The notes below the pieces were generated by a model. It searched no databases. It had not been told where the DNA came from and saw only the letters and a list, made by a program, of their open reading frames with translations. Below, one piece after another: positions 1 through 8,000 of a DNA stretch of 33,559 nt; within the stretch, counting starts at the first letter, position 1; each line of letters opens with the position of its first letter. The translations under genes were made by a program, and so were the position numbers. Origin of the DNA: Anaerolineae bacterium. Lineage in GTDB: Bacteria > Chloroflexota > Anaerolineae > Promineifilales > Promineifilaceae. Location: assembly GCA_023382655.1 (NCBI GenBank), contig JAHDWK010000049.1:1-33559 (forward strand), written 5' to 3'.

Positions 1-2743
1 TTGGCGCTTCTTCGTCTATCGTCCAGTCCAGGTCACCATCACCGAGGTTGCTGATTGTCAACGGGTAGCTGACCGTGCTGGTTGCTGCCTGAGTGACCAC
101 GATCTCGGCCGGGTCAACGTCAATTTCGGGGATTAACACCGTCACTGTGGCCGAATCAGTGGCAGAAGCAGAACCAGGGATCGAAGGTGTCCACAGGATA
201 GCCATCCCGTCTGATAAAACGGGAGAGTTGAAAGAGTATTGGTTGGCACTACTCCCATCCTCATTCAAACCCACGGTAGCCGAAGCGCCGTTGTTCAGTG
301 CCGGATCGCCAAAGTCCAGATCAGCATATTGGAAGAGGATATGATTTGTGCCTTCATACAGAATGGCCTGGAAGGTCGCACTGCTTACTCCAGGACCGGG
401 GAAGTGTGGCCGGTCGTGCCACTGGACGATGAACATGCGATTGGGTGCGGAACCCTGGGTTTCGTAATACACATTACCCGTCTCGTCATCAATGTCATCC
501 CAGTAGGGGAAGAGGGTCAACAGGTGGTCGGCGTTGGGCAGAGCGGCATTGGTGAAACCCACATCCCCCGTGGTTGTGGCAAAGAGAATACCTCCGTTGT
601 TGCCGATGCGGACCAGGTCAGAGGTGGTGCCAAAGAAGGTGAATTGGAACGGCATCGTCACGTTGGCTTCGCTATCATCGGTCAGGTTGAGAGCAGTGCC
701 TGTCCCACTGATGTCAATGAAGTTGTACGGGGCGGTATCGTCATAGACATAGCCCGCAGGATTGTAGGCGGTCCAGGTAGCAGTGTTGATGGTGGTCGCC
801 ATGAGGGTGGTCGTTTCGGTTATGAATGCCGATGCGCCCGGAGCCAATGCATAGGGAAAACCGGAGAGGATGGTTCCCAGTTCGCTGTCATCCAAATCAT
901 GAACGTTTAGTGTCACATCACCGGTGTTTTCCACCTCGAAGCAGTAGGTAACATCGGTACCAACGGTGACGGTGATGGCATCGGTGGTGGCGCACACGGC
1001 CGTATCAATGCCCACAGTCTTAGTCAAAACAATACTTGGGTTACCGGCGCCTGACGTACAATCGGGATAGGTAAAGGAACCAATGTAGTTGCCCCAACGG
1101 GCGGCGCCGGTGATATTCTTGCTATATTCACCCAGATACCAGAAGGTCAACCCATCGGGATCAATGGTCATACCGGTGTAGTCGCCCCAACGATGCGGCG
1201 GCGCATCGAAGGCGGTGTAGGTTATTTCACCCGCCTTTAGCTCGGCTTCCGCCTGCAAAGTCCCGGCAGGGTCGCCGCTCTCACGTCCGGTATACCAGAT
1301 GCCGGGGAAGGTGGCACTGCTGGACTTGGTGTAGCCCACGACCATATCATCACAATGGTTCACCGCCAGGTCAGGGAAGGTGCGATATTCACCATTGCTG
1401 GCGTAAACACCAGCCTGTACCAGAGCAGGCGTACCGCTCAGGTCAACTTGATGCCAGCGCACACAGTCTACTGTGCCCCCGCCGGGGTTACAACTAATAC
1501 TGTCAGCAATCCAGCCGTATCCGTTGCGATATTCAAATTCGCGCATGCGAAAGTCGTTGGCCTGAATGTTGCTGCCACCGGATTGGGGGAAATCCACCGG
1601 CATACCAGAGGCTACGCCAGTGGCCGCACATAAATCGTATGTGGAAACAATAGTTGGAGCAGCCGGAATATTCCATTGCCAGATGTTGACCGTACACCCA
1701 TCATACGGATCGGTAGCAAAGTAATGGGTTGAACCCAAACTTGGCCATGTGCCCTGGTCAAAGCCATGCAGGTGCAATGGCTGGGGCGTCCCTTCTATGC
1801 CACCAGTGCTAAAGGTGACCGGCGTCAGCGCGCCACCGGCATACATGACAGCTTTATCCATGGCCCACACACGACCTTCAAAACCACCAGGGATACTGCC
1901 GCCAAATTGGTTTCCGCCGGCTACGATGTAGCTGTCACCAACACCGGTATGCGGGTAGTCATGAAACTCGCCGCCCACCGGTTGCGCCGGAACAGAATAA
2001 ATGTTGTACGCGCCCAGGGGATCGCTTGTCTGGCTGACCGCAATACAATAGTGCGTACCATCACCATCGGCGGCAATAATCCAACGGTCTTCTTCTTCAT
2101 CGTAAACCACGTTGGGATCAAAGGGGCCGGCCGCACAACCAGTACCTACGGAGGCAAAGAAGCTGGCCATGGTGGTAGGCCCGGCAAGCGATGTGCCCGT
2201 CTTGTCATAGATTTCAAAGGCCAGGTTGACGATGGCAATCAGGTGGTTGGGGCCAGCTGCCATAATAGGATCGGGCGGTACCACACTGCCACCGCCACAA
2301 CATTCGCTCCGATCAAGAGAGTCAAAACTCACACCTAGAACAGGGGCGCGCAATCCTGGCCCACTCTCGGCGATTTGCACGGCCGTGCTTGGCGCAAGAG
2401 CCAGGGCTTCTTGTTGTAGGGCAGCTACTTCCTGAGGGCTGACCCGGTATTCATTTTCATCCAGGTCGGCTTCGCCACGCAGCCAGCGGTCATATAAGTT
2501 ATTGGGGTCATAAACGTTGGGGGGGATGTCGCCCAGATTGACGACAACTGGCGTAATGGCTTCCAGGCTAACCGGTTGTCCGGTGCTTCCGACCGAAGGG
2601 ACACCAGCCGCCGCCATTGCACGCACGGCCGTGAACCGGGTTTGCCCCTCTGATTGCAGCCGAGACGGACTGGCTATCAGCCAGACGCCCAGCGTCAGAA
2701 GCAACAATAAAAGGCCTAACGGTAATAATTGTCTGCGATTCAT
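1..2743 (-). CDS. Large secreted modular protein (DUF11/Ig-like and nidogen-like modules), C-terminus beyond window
   Basis: An open frame of 914 codons runs from an ATG at 2743 to the window edge with no stop, so the C-terminus is missing. An AGGAGG-like site sits just upstream of the ATG (about 2749-2755). Residues 1-25 form a signal peptide (MNRRQ, then a leucine-rich core). Residues about 130-550 look like a beta-propeller-type sequence with phrases such as DPNVVYDEEEDRW and repeated Gly/Trp/Tyr. A DUF11-like stretch follows near 565-650 (VTVGTDVTYCFEVENTGDVTL). A nidogen-like or choice-of-anchor beta-sandwich spans about 660-850 (FFGTTSDLVRIGNNGG). A new Ig/HYDIN-like repeat begins near 870 (EIDVDPAEIVV, TISNLGDGDLDWTID). 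The protein is exported and probably held at the cell surface. No catalytic motif was recognised, so the function is unknown. Three ACGGCCGT octamers lie inside it. Confidence 0.85.
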   Translation of the reverse strand, partial: MNRRQLLPLGLLLLLLTLGVWLIASPSRLQSEGQTRFTAVRAMAAAGVPSVGSTGQPVSLEAITPVVVNLGDIPPNVYDPNNLYDRWLRGEADLDENEYRVSPQEVAALQQEALALAPSTAVQIAESGPGLRAPVLGVSFDSLDRSECCGGGSVVPPDPIMAAGPNHLIAIVNLAFEIYDKTGTSLAGPTTMASFFASVGTGCAAGPFDPNVVYDEEEDRWIIAADGDGTHYCIAVSQTSDPLGAYNIYSVPAQPVGGEFHDYPHTGVGDSYIVAGGNQFGGSIPGGFEGRVWAMDKAVMYAGGALTPVTFSTGGIEGTPQPLHLHGFDQGTWPSLGSTHYFATDPYDGCTVNIWQWNIPAAPTIVSTYDLCAATGVASGMPVDFPQSGGSNIQANDFRMREFEYRNGYGWIADSISCNPGGGTVDCVRWHQVDLSGTPALVQAGVYASNGEYRTFPDLAVNHCDDMVVGYTKSSSATFPGIWYTGRESGDPAGTLQAEAELKAGEITYTAFDAPPHRWGDYTGMTIDPDGLTFWYLGEYSKNITGAARWGNYIGSFTYPDCTSGAGNPSIVLTKTVGIDTAVCATTDAITVTVGTDVTYCFEVENTGDVTLNVHDLDDSELGTILSGFPYALAPGASAFITETTTLMATTINTATWTAYNPAGYVYDDTAPYNFIDISGTGTALNLTDDSEANVTMPFQFTFFGTTSDLVRIGNNGGILFATTTGDVGFTNAALPNADHLLTLFPYWDDIDDETGNVYYETQGSAPNRMFIVQWHDRPHFPGPGVSSATFQAILYEGTNHILFQYADLDFGDPALNNGASATVGLNEDGSSANQYSFNSPVLSDGMAILWTPSIPGSASATDSATVTVLIPEIDVDPAEIVVTQAATSTVSYPLTISNLGDGDLDWTIDEEAP

Positions 2744-3276
2744 ACTAACCTCCTTTGGGGTTGAAAACTAAACAAGCCTGTTAAAAGACGCCACAAATAA
2801 CACGAATTAGGATGAGCTTGTGTCGTAATTCCTGTGTACTTCGTTTCTTTGTGCCTTCTTAAAAAGAGGCTCATTGATAAAACAAGTTAAACGATGAGGG
2901 TTTCAAGCACCTGCTGCCTATTACAAATAACCTTTGTCTGAAATTTGCTTCAGGTCAAAGGGCGCTTCAGAAAATCTTGAGGGTCAACATATCATGCGCT
3001 AAATTGAAAAATGGTCTTCTTTAAGCCTGTTGTGGTGCAGTCACTTTAATTGTGGGTGGGTTTGATCATAACATGTAATTTTAATGAATGGTTAAACTTT
3101 ACTCCATTTGGGGATATTTTTCAACACAAAATTCGATTGCACATCTTTTGCCCAGGTCACAGCCATTGTTATACTATGCTGGTAAGATTATCAAGTGACA
3201 TTTTTGAGGAGATCGGTGATCGCAGACCAGTTAATGGTTAATCTCCCTTCTCCACTTCCCTTGAGGAGGGTCAAAC
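2744..3276. other. AT-rich intergenic region without a convincing gene
   Basis: This 533-bp gap separates two divergently transcribed genes and is visibly richer in A and T than its surroundings. It contains no ACGGCCGT octamer. A 63-codon frame at 3050-3241 has no ribosome binding site, no recognisable composition and no domain, and I do not call it. The gap should hold the promoters of both flanking genes. Only one candidate, near 3148-3175, is reasonably shaped. Confidence 0.6.
3148..3175 (+). promoter_or_regulatory. Candidate sigma-70-type promoter for the PH-domain gene
   Basis: TTGCCC at 3148-3153 and TATACT at 3170-3175 are separated by 16 bases, close to the usual -35/-10 spacing. 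They lie about 100 bases upstream of the GTG start at 3277. This is read by eye from the consensus only. The AT-rich context makes chance matches likely. Confidence 0.35.
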
Positions 3277-3822
3277 GTGGCTGAAAAATACCCTGTCAGT
3301 TTGCAAAAAGATGAAAAAGTGATCAAAGTGATGCGACGGCATCCCGCCCGCCTTGTGCTGGACATAGTGCTGACCTTCATCATCGAGGTGCTGGTACTGG
3401 TAGCCCTTTTCTGGCTACGAGACACCGTCTCTGTCCTGGGGTTGTTATGGAATATCCTGATCGGCATTGCGCTCATCGGTGGGCTGATTTTTATTGGCAT
3501 TGAGTTTTACCGCTACCGGAATGATGTCTGGTTGCTCACCAACCAGCGGATTGTAGATTCCACCCGCACCTCTCCTTTCAACCAGACTGTTTCTTCGGCC
3601 GATCTGGTAAATGTTCAGGATATGAATTTTCACAAACGGGGTGTGTTGGCGACCTTGTTCAACTTTGGTGATGTGATTTGCCAGACGGCCAGCCAGACGC
3701 AGCATTTTGCTTTTAGGGGCGTGTCGCACCCCGAAGATGTGCTGCACCTGGTAGACACGCACCGCGACCTGGCCCGCCACCGGATGTATAACCCGGAAAG
3801 CAATGAACCGGCAGCTTCCTAA
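3277..3822 (+). CDS. PH domain-containing membrane protein (bPH/YdbS type)
   Basis: This is a 181-residue protein starting at GTG 3277 behind a good GAGGAGGG ribosome site (3263-3270). Residues about 28-75 form two closely spaced membrane segments (LVLDIVLTFIIEVLVLVALFW, then ILIGIALIGGLIFIGIEFY). The rest is a bacterial PH-like domain with the characteristic NDVWLLTNQRIVDSTR beta-strands near 85-100 and an FNFGDVICQTAS strand near 125-137. Such proteins are membrane-anchored with a cytosolic PH fold, and their ligands are generally unknown. Its stop codon TAA overlaps the stop codon of the convergent sugar kinase by three bases, so there is no spacer between the two genes. Confidence 0.85.
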   Translation: MAEKYPVSLQKDEKVIKVMRRHPARLVLDIVLTFIIEVLVLVALFWLRDTVSVLGLLWNILIGIALIGGLIFIGIEFYRYRNDVWLLTNQRIVDSTRTSPFNQTVSSADLVNVQDMNFHKRGVLATLFNFGDVICQTASQTQHFAFRGVSHPEDVLHLVDTHRDLARHRMYNPESNEPAAS

Positions 3823-4778
3823 CGAATCATTCCGCCACCAGAACTGGCAGCCAGCGCTGCCAGTTCTGCCTGATTCGTGACAACCATATCGCCATACTGG
3901 CTGAGGGCTAATGCTGCCAGGGTTACGCCATCACGCAGCCCGGTGGCAAAATCGCTGTCTAGCCAACCGTGAATGACGCCAGCCGCCAACGCATCGCCAG
4001 CACCAATACGGTCTACGATCTGCACCGGTGGCGCGGTCTGGCGGTAAACACGCTGCCCATCCCAACCAATAACCCCGTCTTCTGCCAGGGTCACCACGAT
4101 GTGACGCGCTTTTGTTTGTGCATCCAATTGGGCCACCACCTCTTCCGGTTCCCCCTGGCAGCCAAACAATGTGATGGCATCACGCTGGCTGCAAAAGAGT
4201 AAGTCAACCTGCTGTACCAGAGGCAGCAAGGTAGCGACGGCCGTCTCCGGCGACCATAAACGCTGGCGATAGTTGACATCAAAGCTCACGGCCGTACCCC
4301 TCCCCCGCGCTCTCTGTAATGCCTCTTGCACAATCTCCAGGCAGTTCGGCGAAAGCGGCGGCGTGATGCCCGTCAGGTGCAGCAGCCGGGTGTCCAGCAG
4401 GTAGTCCCAATCAATCTGCGCTGGTTGCAGCTGCGTAAAACAGGAATTGGCCCGATCATACGCCACCTGCGTGGGGCGTGGGGGGACGGCAAATTCGATG
4501 AAGTAGGTTCCCATACGGCCGTTTGCTGACCAGTGTACGGCCGTGACATCCACCCCCGCCTGCCGTAGTGCATTCATCACCAACCGTCCCAACGCGCTGT
4601 CGGGCAGGCTGCTCACCCAGCCACACGGCCGTCCCAACCGCGCCAATGCCGCCACCACGTTCGCTTCCGCCCCCGCCGGAAACATATCCAACTGCCACGC
4701 TGTTTCCAGCCGCACCCCGGCCGGCACACTTAGCCGCAGCATCGCCTCACCAATCGTTGTTACATCAAAACGAGCCAT
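3819..4778 (-). CDS. kdgK: PfkB-family sugar kinase, probably 2-dehydro-3-deoxygluconokinase
   Basis: This 319-residue ribokinase-fold kinase has the N-terminal PfkB signature (GAEANVVAALARLG, 36-49), the DVNYRQRLW segment (167-175) typical of KDG kinases, and the C-terminal DRIGAGDALAAG signature (256-267) with catalytic base Asp262. The family phosphorylates sugars or sugar acids. The KDG assignment rests on overall resemblance and is moderate. I chose the ATG at 4778 (MARFDVTTIGEAM) because the protein fold begins there. An in-frame ATG at 4802 would add eight residues (MMRRRVMR) encoded by a short direct repeat, AGAAGGGTGATG. It converges on the PH-domain gene with overlapping stops. If it is KDG kinase it would process products of dehydratases such as the one at 21423-22724, which lies 17 kb away. 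Confidence 0.85.
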   Translation of the reverse strand: MARFDVTTIGEAMLRLSVPAGVRLETAWQLDMFPAGAEANVVAALARLGRPCGWVSSLPDSALGRLVMNALRQAGVDVTAVHWSANGRMGTYFIEFAVPPRPTQVAYDRANSCFTQLQPAQIDWDYLLDTRLLHLTGITPPLSPNCLEIVQEALQRARGRGTAVSFDVNYRQRLWSPETAVATLLPLVQQVDLLFCSQRDAITLFGCQGEPEEVVAQLDAQTKARHIVVTLAEDGVIGWDGQRVYRQTAPPVQIVDRIGAGDALAAGVIHGWLDSDFATGLRDGVTLAALALSQYGDMVVTNQAELAALAASSGGGMIR

Positions 4779-4912
4779 TCTCATCACCCTTCTTCTCATC
4801 ACCCTTCTCTGGATTGGGGGAATCTCCCCATCTCCTTATCGCAGCTTACGGCCGTCCCTCCCATCCATACCACGTAATGATACAATAAGTTCAAAAACAG
4901 GAGTTAATCACC

Positions 4913-6982
4913 TTGCCTCACTTCACGCTACCATTTTCCGATCCCGTTCTCGTTTTTACTCTGGTTCTGCTCATCATCCTGTTAGCGCCGCTGCTGCTTA
5001 ACCGCATTCGTGTGCCCAGCATTATGGGTTTGCTTGTCGCCGGTGCATTGGTTGGCCCTTTTGGCCTCAACTTGTTGTTGCGTGATACCAGTATTGTCCT
5101 TTTTGGCACGGTAGGGCTGCTTTACATTATGTTCCTGGCCGGTCTGGAAATTGACCTGAACGATTTTCGCAAGAACCGAAATCGCAGCCTGGTTTTTGGT
5201 GCGCTCACCTTCTTCATCCCGCAAACGGTGGGGACGCTGGCTGGCTATTACGTATTGGGGTTTGCGTGGCCGTCGGCCATTTTGCTCGCCAGCATGTTTG
5301 CTTCCCACACCTTGTTAACTTATCCCATCGCCAGCCGCATGGGGCTGGCAAAAAACGAAGCCGTCACCATCACCGTCGGCGGCACCATCATCACCGACAC
5401 GGCCGCTTTGCTGGTGCTGGCCATCATCGCCGGTTCCACGCAGGGTGAATTGAATGCCGCGTTTTGGGTGCGGCTGGCGGTTGCCTTTACCATTTTCGTC
5501 TACATTGTGTTGGGAATTATGCCCAAAATTGGCGCCTGGTTTTTCCGCACAGGGCAAGGGGATGGCGGCGCACAATTTATCTTTGTACTGGTGCTGGTGT
5601 TTGCGGCCGCTTTTCTGGCAGAGTTAGCCGGGGTAGAAGCCATTATCGGTGCTTTCCTGGCCGGTTTGGCGCTGAACCGACTGATTCCCCACACTTCGCC
5701 CTTGATGAACCGCGTTGACTTTGTGGGCAACACGCTCTTTGTGCCCTTTTTCTTGATTAGCGTGGGGATGCTGGTGGATGTTCGGGTTTTGTTCCAGGGG
5801 ACGGAAGCATTGTTTGTCGCCGCAGCCATGGTGGTGATTGCCATCAGTTGCAAATGGCTGGCCGCTTTTTTTACGCAGAAAATTTTCGGCTATTCGGTGG
5901 CGGAGCGGAACCTGATTTTTGGTCTGAGTAATTCACAGGCAGCGGCGACGCTGGCAGCCGTGCTGGTTGGTTTCAACCTGGGACTGCTAAATGAGGCCGT
6001 ACTCAACGGCACCATTGTGATGATCATGGTCACCTGTCTGATCAGTTCCCTGGCTACGGAATCGGCCGGCCGCAAACTGGCAATTGTGGAGAGTGAACGG
6101 GTGCTGGACGTGAGCGTGGCGCCAGACCGCATCCTGGTGCCCATTGCCAACCCGGCCACAATAGAGCGTCTCATGGACCTGGCGATCATGATCAGACGCC
6201 CCAAATCACAGGAGCCGATTTATCCGTTGGTAGTGGTGAAGGATGACGAGGATGTGCAGCAACAGGTGGCCGCCAGCTACAAAATGTTGGAAAAAGCGAT
6301 TAAACATGCGTCGGCCACGGAAACGGCCGTGCAAGTTGTCTCCCGTGTTGATCTCAACATCGCCAACGGCATCACCCGCGCCGTAAAAGAGTTGATGATC
6401 ACGGAAATTGTCATCGGCTGGAACGCCCAGGTCAGTCCCCAACAACGTATCTTTGGCAGCGTCCTGGATCATTTGCTGCATACATCACGGCAAATGGTCA
6501 TGGTTACTCGTCTGGTGCATCCCATCAATATCACCAGGAGGATTGTGGTGGCAGCCCCACCCAATAGCGAATTAGAAACCGGTTTTACCCGCTGGCTGCG
6601 TACCCTGACCACATTGAGCAAACAGGCAGGCGCGGGTCTGGCCTTTTTCGCCGCCCCCAACACCATTAACCAGATCGCGCCCATCATTGAGACCGCTAAA
6701 CCGGCCGTGGAAGCAGACTTTTCGCCATTTGCGGATTGGGAGGATTTTCTGGTCCTGTCACGGGAAGTGGCGGATACAGATTTGCTGGTGATCATCAGCG
6801 CGCGTGTCGGTTCCGTATCCTACAACAAATATATGGACACTATCCCCCGCAAACTGGCGCAGCATTTTCAAGGCACAAGTTTTGTCATCATTTTCCCCGA
6901 ACAAAATACGATCAGCCCGGCAACCGGCGCCCGACCGCTGGGACGCAACACCGCACATATTATGACCGAAGGGGTTACATGA
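4913..6982 (+). CDS. Cation:proton antiporter (CPA2/KefB type) with C-terminal USP-like region
   Basis: This 689-residue protein starts at TTG 4913, supported by an ACAGGAG ribosome site at 4897-4903; there is no better ATG at the N-terminus. Residues 1-390 contain about 12 hydrophobic helices with CPA2 hallmarks: MFLAGLEIDLNDFRKNR near 75-90, and AGVEAIIGAFLAGLALNR near 240-260. Residues about 400-540 and 545-680 resemble two universal-stress-protein-like cytosolic domains (DRILVPIANPATIERLMDLA; RRIVVAAPPNSELE). Such proteins exchange Na+ or K+ for protons at the inner membrane, and the USP-like tail may sense nucleotide or stress. The usual KefB TrkA-N domain is not evident. The gene stands alone, diverging from the sugar kinase, with an ACGGCCGT octamer at 4848 in the 134-bp spacer. 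Confidence 0.9.
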   Translation: MPHFTLPFSDPVLVFTLVLLIILLAPLLLNRIRVPSIMGLLVAGALVGPFGLNLLLRDTSIVLFGTVGLLYIMFLAGLEIDLNDFRKNRNRSLVFGALTFFIPQTVGTLAGYYVLGFAWPSAILLASMFASHTLLTYPIASRMGLAKNEAVTITVGGTIITDTAALLVLAIIAGSTQGELNAAFWVRLAVAFTIFVYIVLGIMPKIGAWFFRTGQGDGGAQFIFVLVLVFAAAFLAELAGVEAIIGAFLAGLALNRLIPHTSPLMNRVDFVGNTLFVPFFLISVGMLVDVRVLFQGTEALFVAAAMVVIAISCKWLAAFFTQKIFGYSVAERNLIFGLSNSQAAATLAAVLVGFNLGLLNEAVLNGTIVMIMVTCLISSLATESAGRKLAIVESERVLDVSVAPDRILVPIANPATIERLMDLAIMIRRPKSQEPIYPLVVVKDDEDVQQQVAASYKMLEKAIKHASATETAVQVVSRVDLNIANGITRAVKELMITEIVIGWNAQVSPQQRIFGSVLDHLLHTSRQMVMVTRLVHPINITRRIVVAAPPNSELETGFTRWLRTLTTLSKQAGAGLAFFAAPNTINQIAPIIETAKPAVEADFSPFADWEDFLVLSREVADTDLLVIISARVGSVSYNKYMDTIPRKLAQHFQGTSFVIIFPEQNTISPATGARPLGRNTAHIMTEGVT

Positions 6983-7039
6983 GGGGGAGATTGGCGGTGG
7001 GGACACCGCGAGATTGGGAGATTGAGGTCCCCATCTCTC

Positions 7040-7840
7040 TCAATCCGGGTGGTCTTCGGGGATGGGGCTGCGCAGGGACCAACCGCCGTCTACCTGAATG
7101 GTTTGCCCGGTAATGTGGCGGGCGGCGGGGGAGGCCAGGAAGAGGGTGGCGGCCACAATGTCCTCCACTTCTCCGGCACGGCCGTCCGGCGTCACCCCCC
7201 CCCACTTTTGGGCATAATCCGGGTCATCAGCCACGGTGCGTTCGGTGACAATGGCTCCTGGGCAGAGGGCATTGACGGTGATGCCATACGCGCCCAATTC
7301 CAGCGCCAACACCCGCGCCATGTGGATGATGCCCGCCTTGCTGACGCCATAGGTGCCCAGGTTTTTGAAGGCCCGCACGCCGGTGACGGAGGACATGAGC
7401 AGGATACGGCCGTCGGGCGAATGAGAATTCGCCGCCCCCAACGCGACCATCTGCCGCGCCGCTGCCTGGGCCGTAAAATAACTACCCCGCAAATTCACGC
7501 CCATCACCCGGTCAAAATCGGCGGCGGTGTAGTCCAGGAATTTGCCGTATTGGGTAATGCCGGCGTTGGCGATGACGATGTCCAGACGGCCGTGCTGCTG
7601 GGCAAAGTGGGTAATGGCGTTTTGTACGGCCGTGACCTCTGCCACATCAAACGCATAAGGCGTCACGGCCGGGGTTGGTAACGTAGCATTGATTTTCCCG
7701 GCGGCCGTCTGCGCCAGCGCCCCATCCACATCATTTAGCGCCACCGCCGCCCCCGCCACTGCGAACGCCCGGCACAGGCCAAAGCCAATGCCCACCCCCG
7801 CCCCGGTGACAAAAACAGTCTTACCCGCAAATGCACTCAT
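7040..7840 (-). CDS. SDR family NAD(P)-dependent oxidoreductase
   Basis: This 266-residue classical short-chain dehydrogenase shows all expected motifs: TGAGVGIG cofactor loop (12-19), NAG (92-94), catalytic Ser151, Tyr164 and Lys168 (YGVSK), and the PGAIVTE segment after strand 6. Its length is normal for the family. I start it at the ATG at 7840 (MSAFAGKTVFVTG). Upstream AAAGGAGT is somewhat distant (12 bases). The extra 12 codons of the longer frame do not look like protein. The substrate is unknown. Asp37 at the end of the second strand favours NAD over NADP. It lies downstream of the S9 peptidase on the same strand, but 160 bp of repeat-containing DNA separates them, so cotranscription is uncertain. 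Confidence 0.9.
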   Translation of the reverse strand: MSAFAGKTVFVTGAGVGIGFGLCRAFAVAGAAVALNDVDGALAQTAAGKINATLPTPAVTPYAFDVAEVTAVQNAITHFAQQHGRLDIVIANAGITQYGKFLDYTAADFDRVMGVNLRGSYFTAQAAARQMVALGAANSHSPDGRILLMSSVTGVRAFKNLGTYGVSKAGIIHMARVLALELGAYGITVNALCPGAIVTERTVADDPDYAQKWGGVTPDGRAGEVEDIVAATLFLASPAARHITGQTIQVDGGWSLRSPIPEDHPD

Positions 7841-7871
7841 CCCGGTATGATACTCCTTTGCCCTGAAAATA

Positions 7872-7944
7872 ATCAAAGATTGCGCAGATTTTTTAATCGG
7901 TGAAATCCCTCGGCAAGCTCAGGACAGGTCGTGTAATCTTTGAT
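7872..7944. repeat. Intergenic inverted repeat with AGATTGCGCAGATT arm
   Basis: ATCAAAGATTGCGCAGATT begins at 7872, and its first ten bases return inverted as AATCTTTGAT at 7935-7944. The left arm is the same word as in the hairpin at 21363-21414. Between the arms lies CCTCGGCAAGCTCAGGACAGG (7909-7929), resembling the widespread CGACAAGCTCAGG type of dispersed extragenic repeat. To the right follows a run of ATCCGN-type units (7947-7990), again repetitive. No coding potential was seen. Confidence 0.6.
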
Positions 7945-8000
7945 CTTCATCCATCCGCGAGAATCCGTTTCATCCGTCAAATCCGTGATCCCATTTTCTT

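Noticed and set aside
239..910. 223-codon frame on the plus strand inside the first gene
   Set aside because: It is antisense to the secreted modular protein, which has signal peptide, ribosome site and recognised domains.
3050..3241. 63-codon frame in the AT-rich gap before the PH-domain gene
   Set aside because: It has no ribosome site, no domain or membrane pattern, and the composition is that of random AT-rich DNA. It is treated as intergenic.
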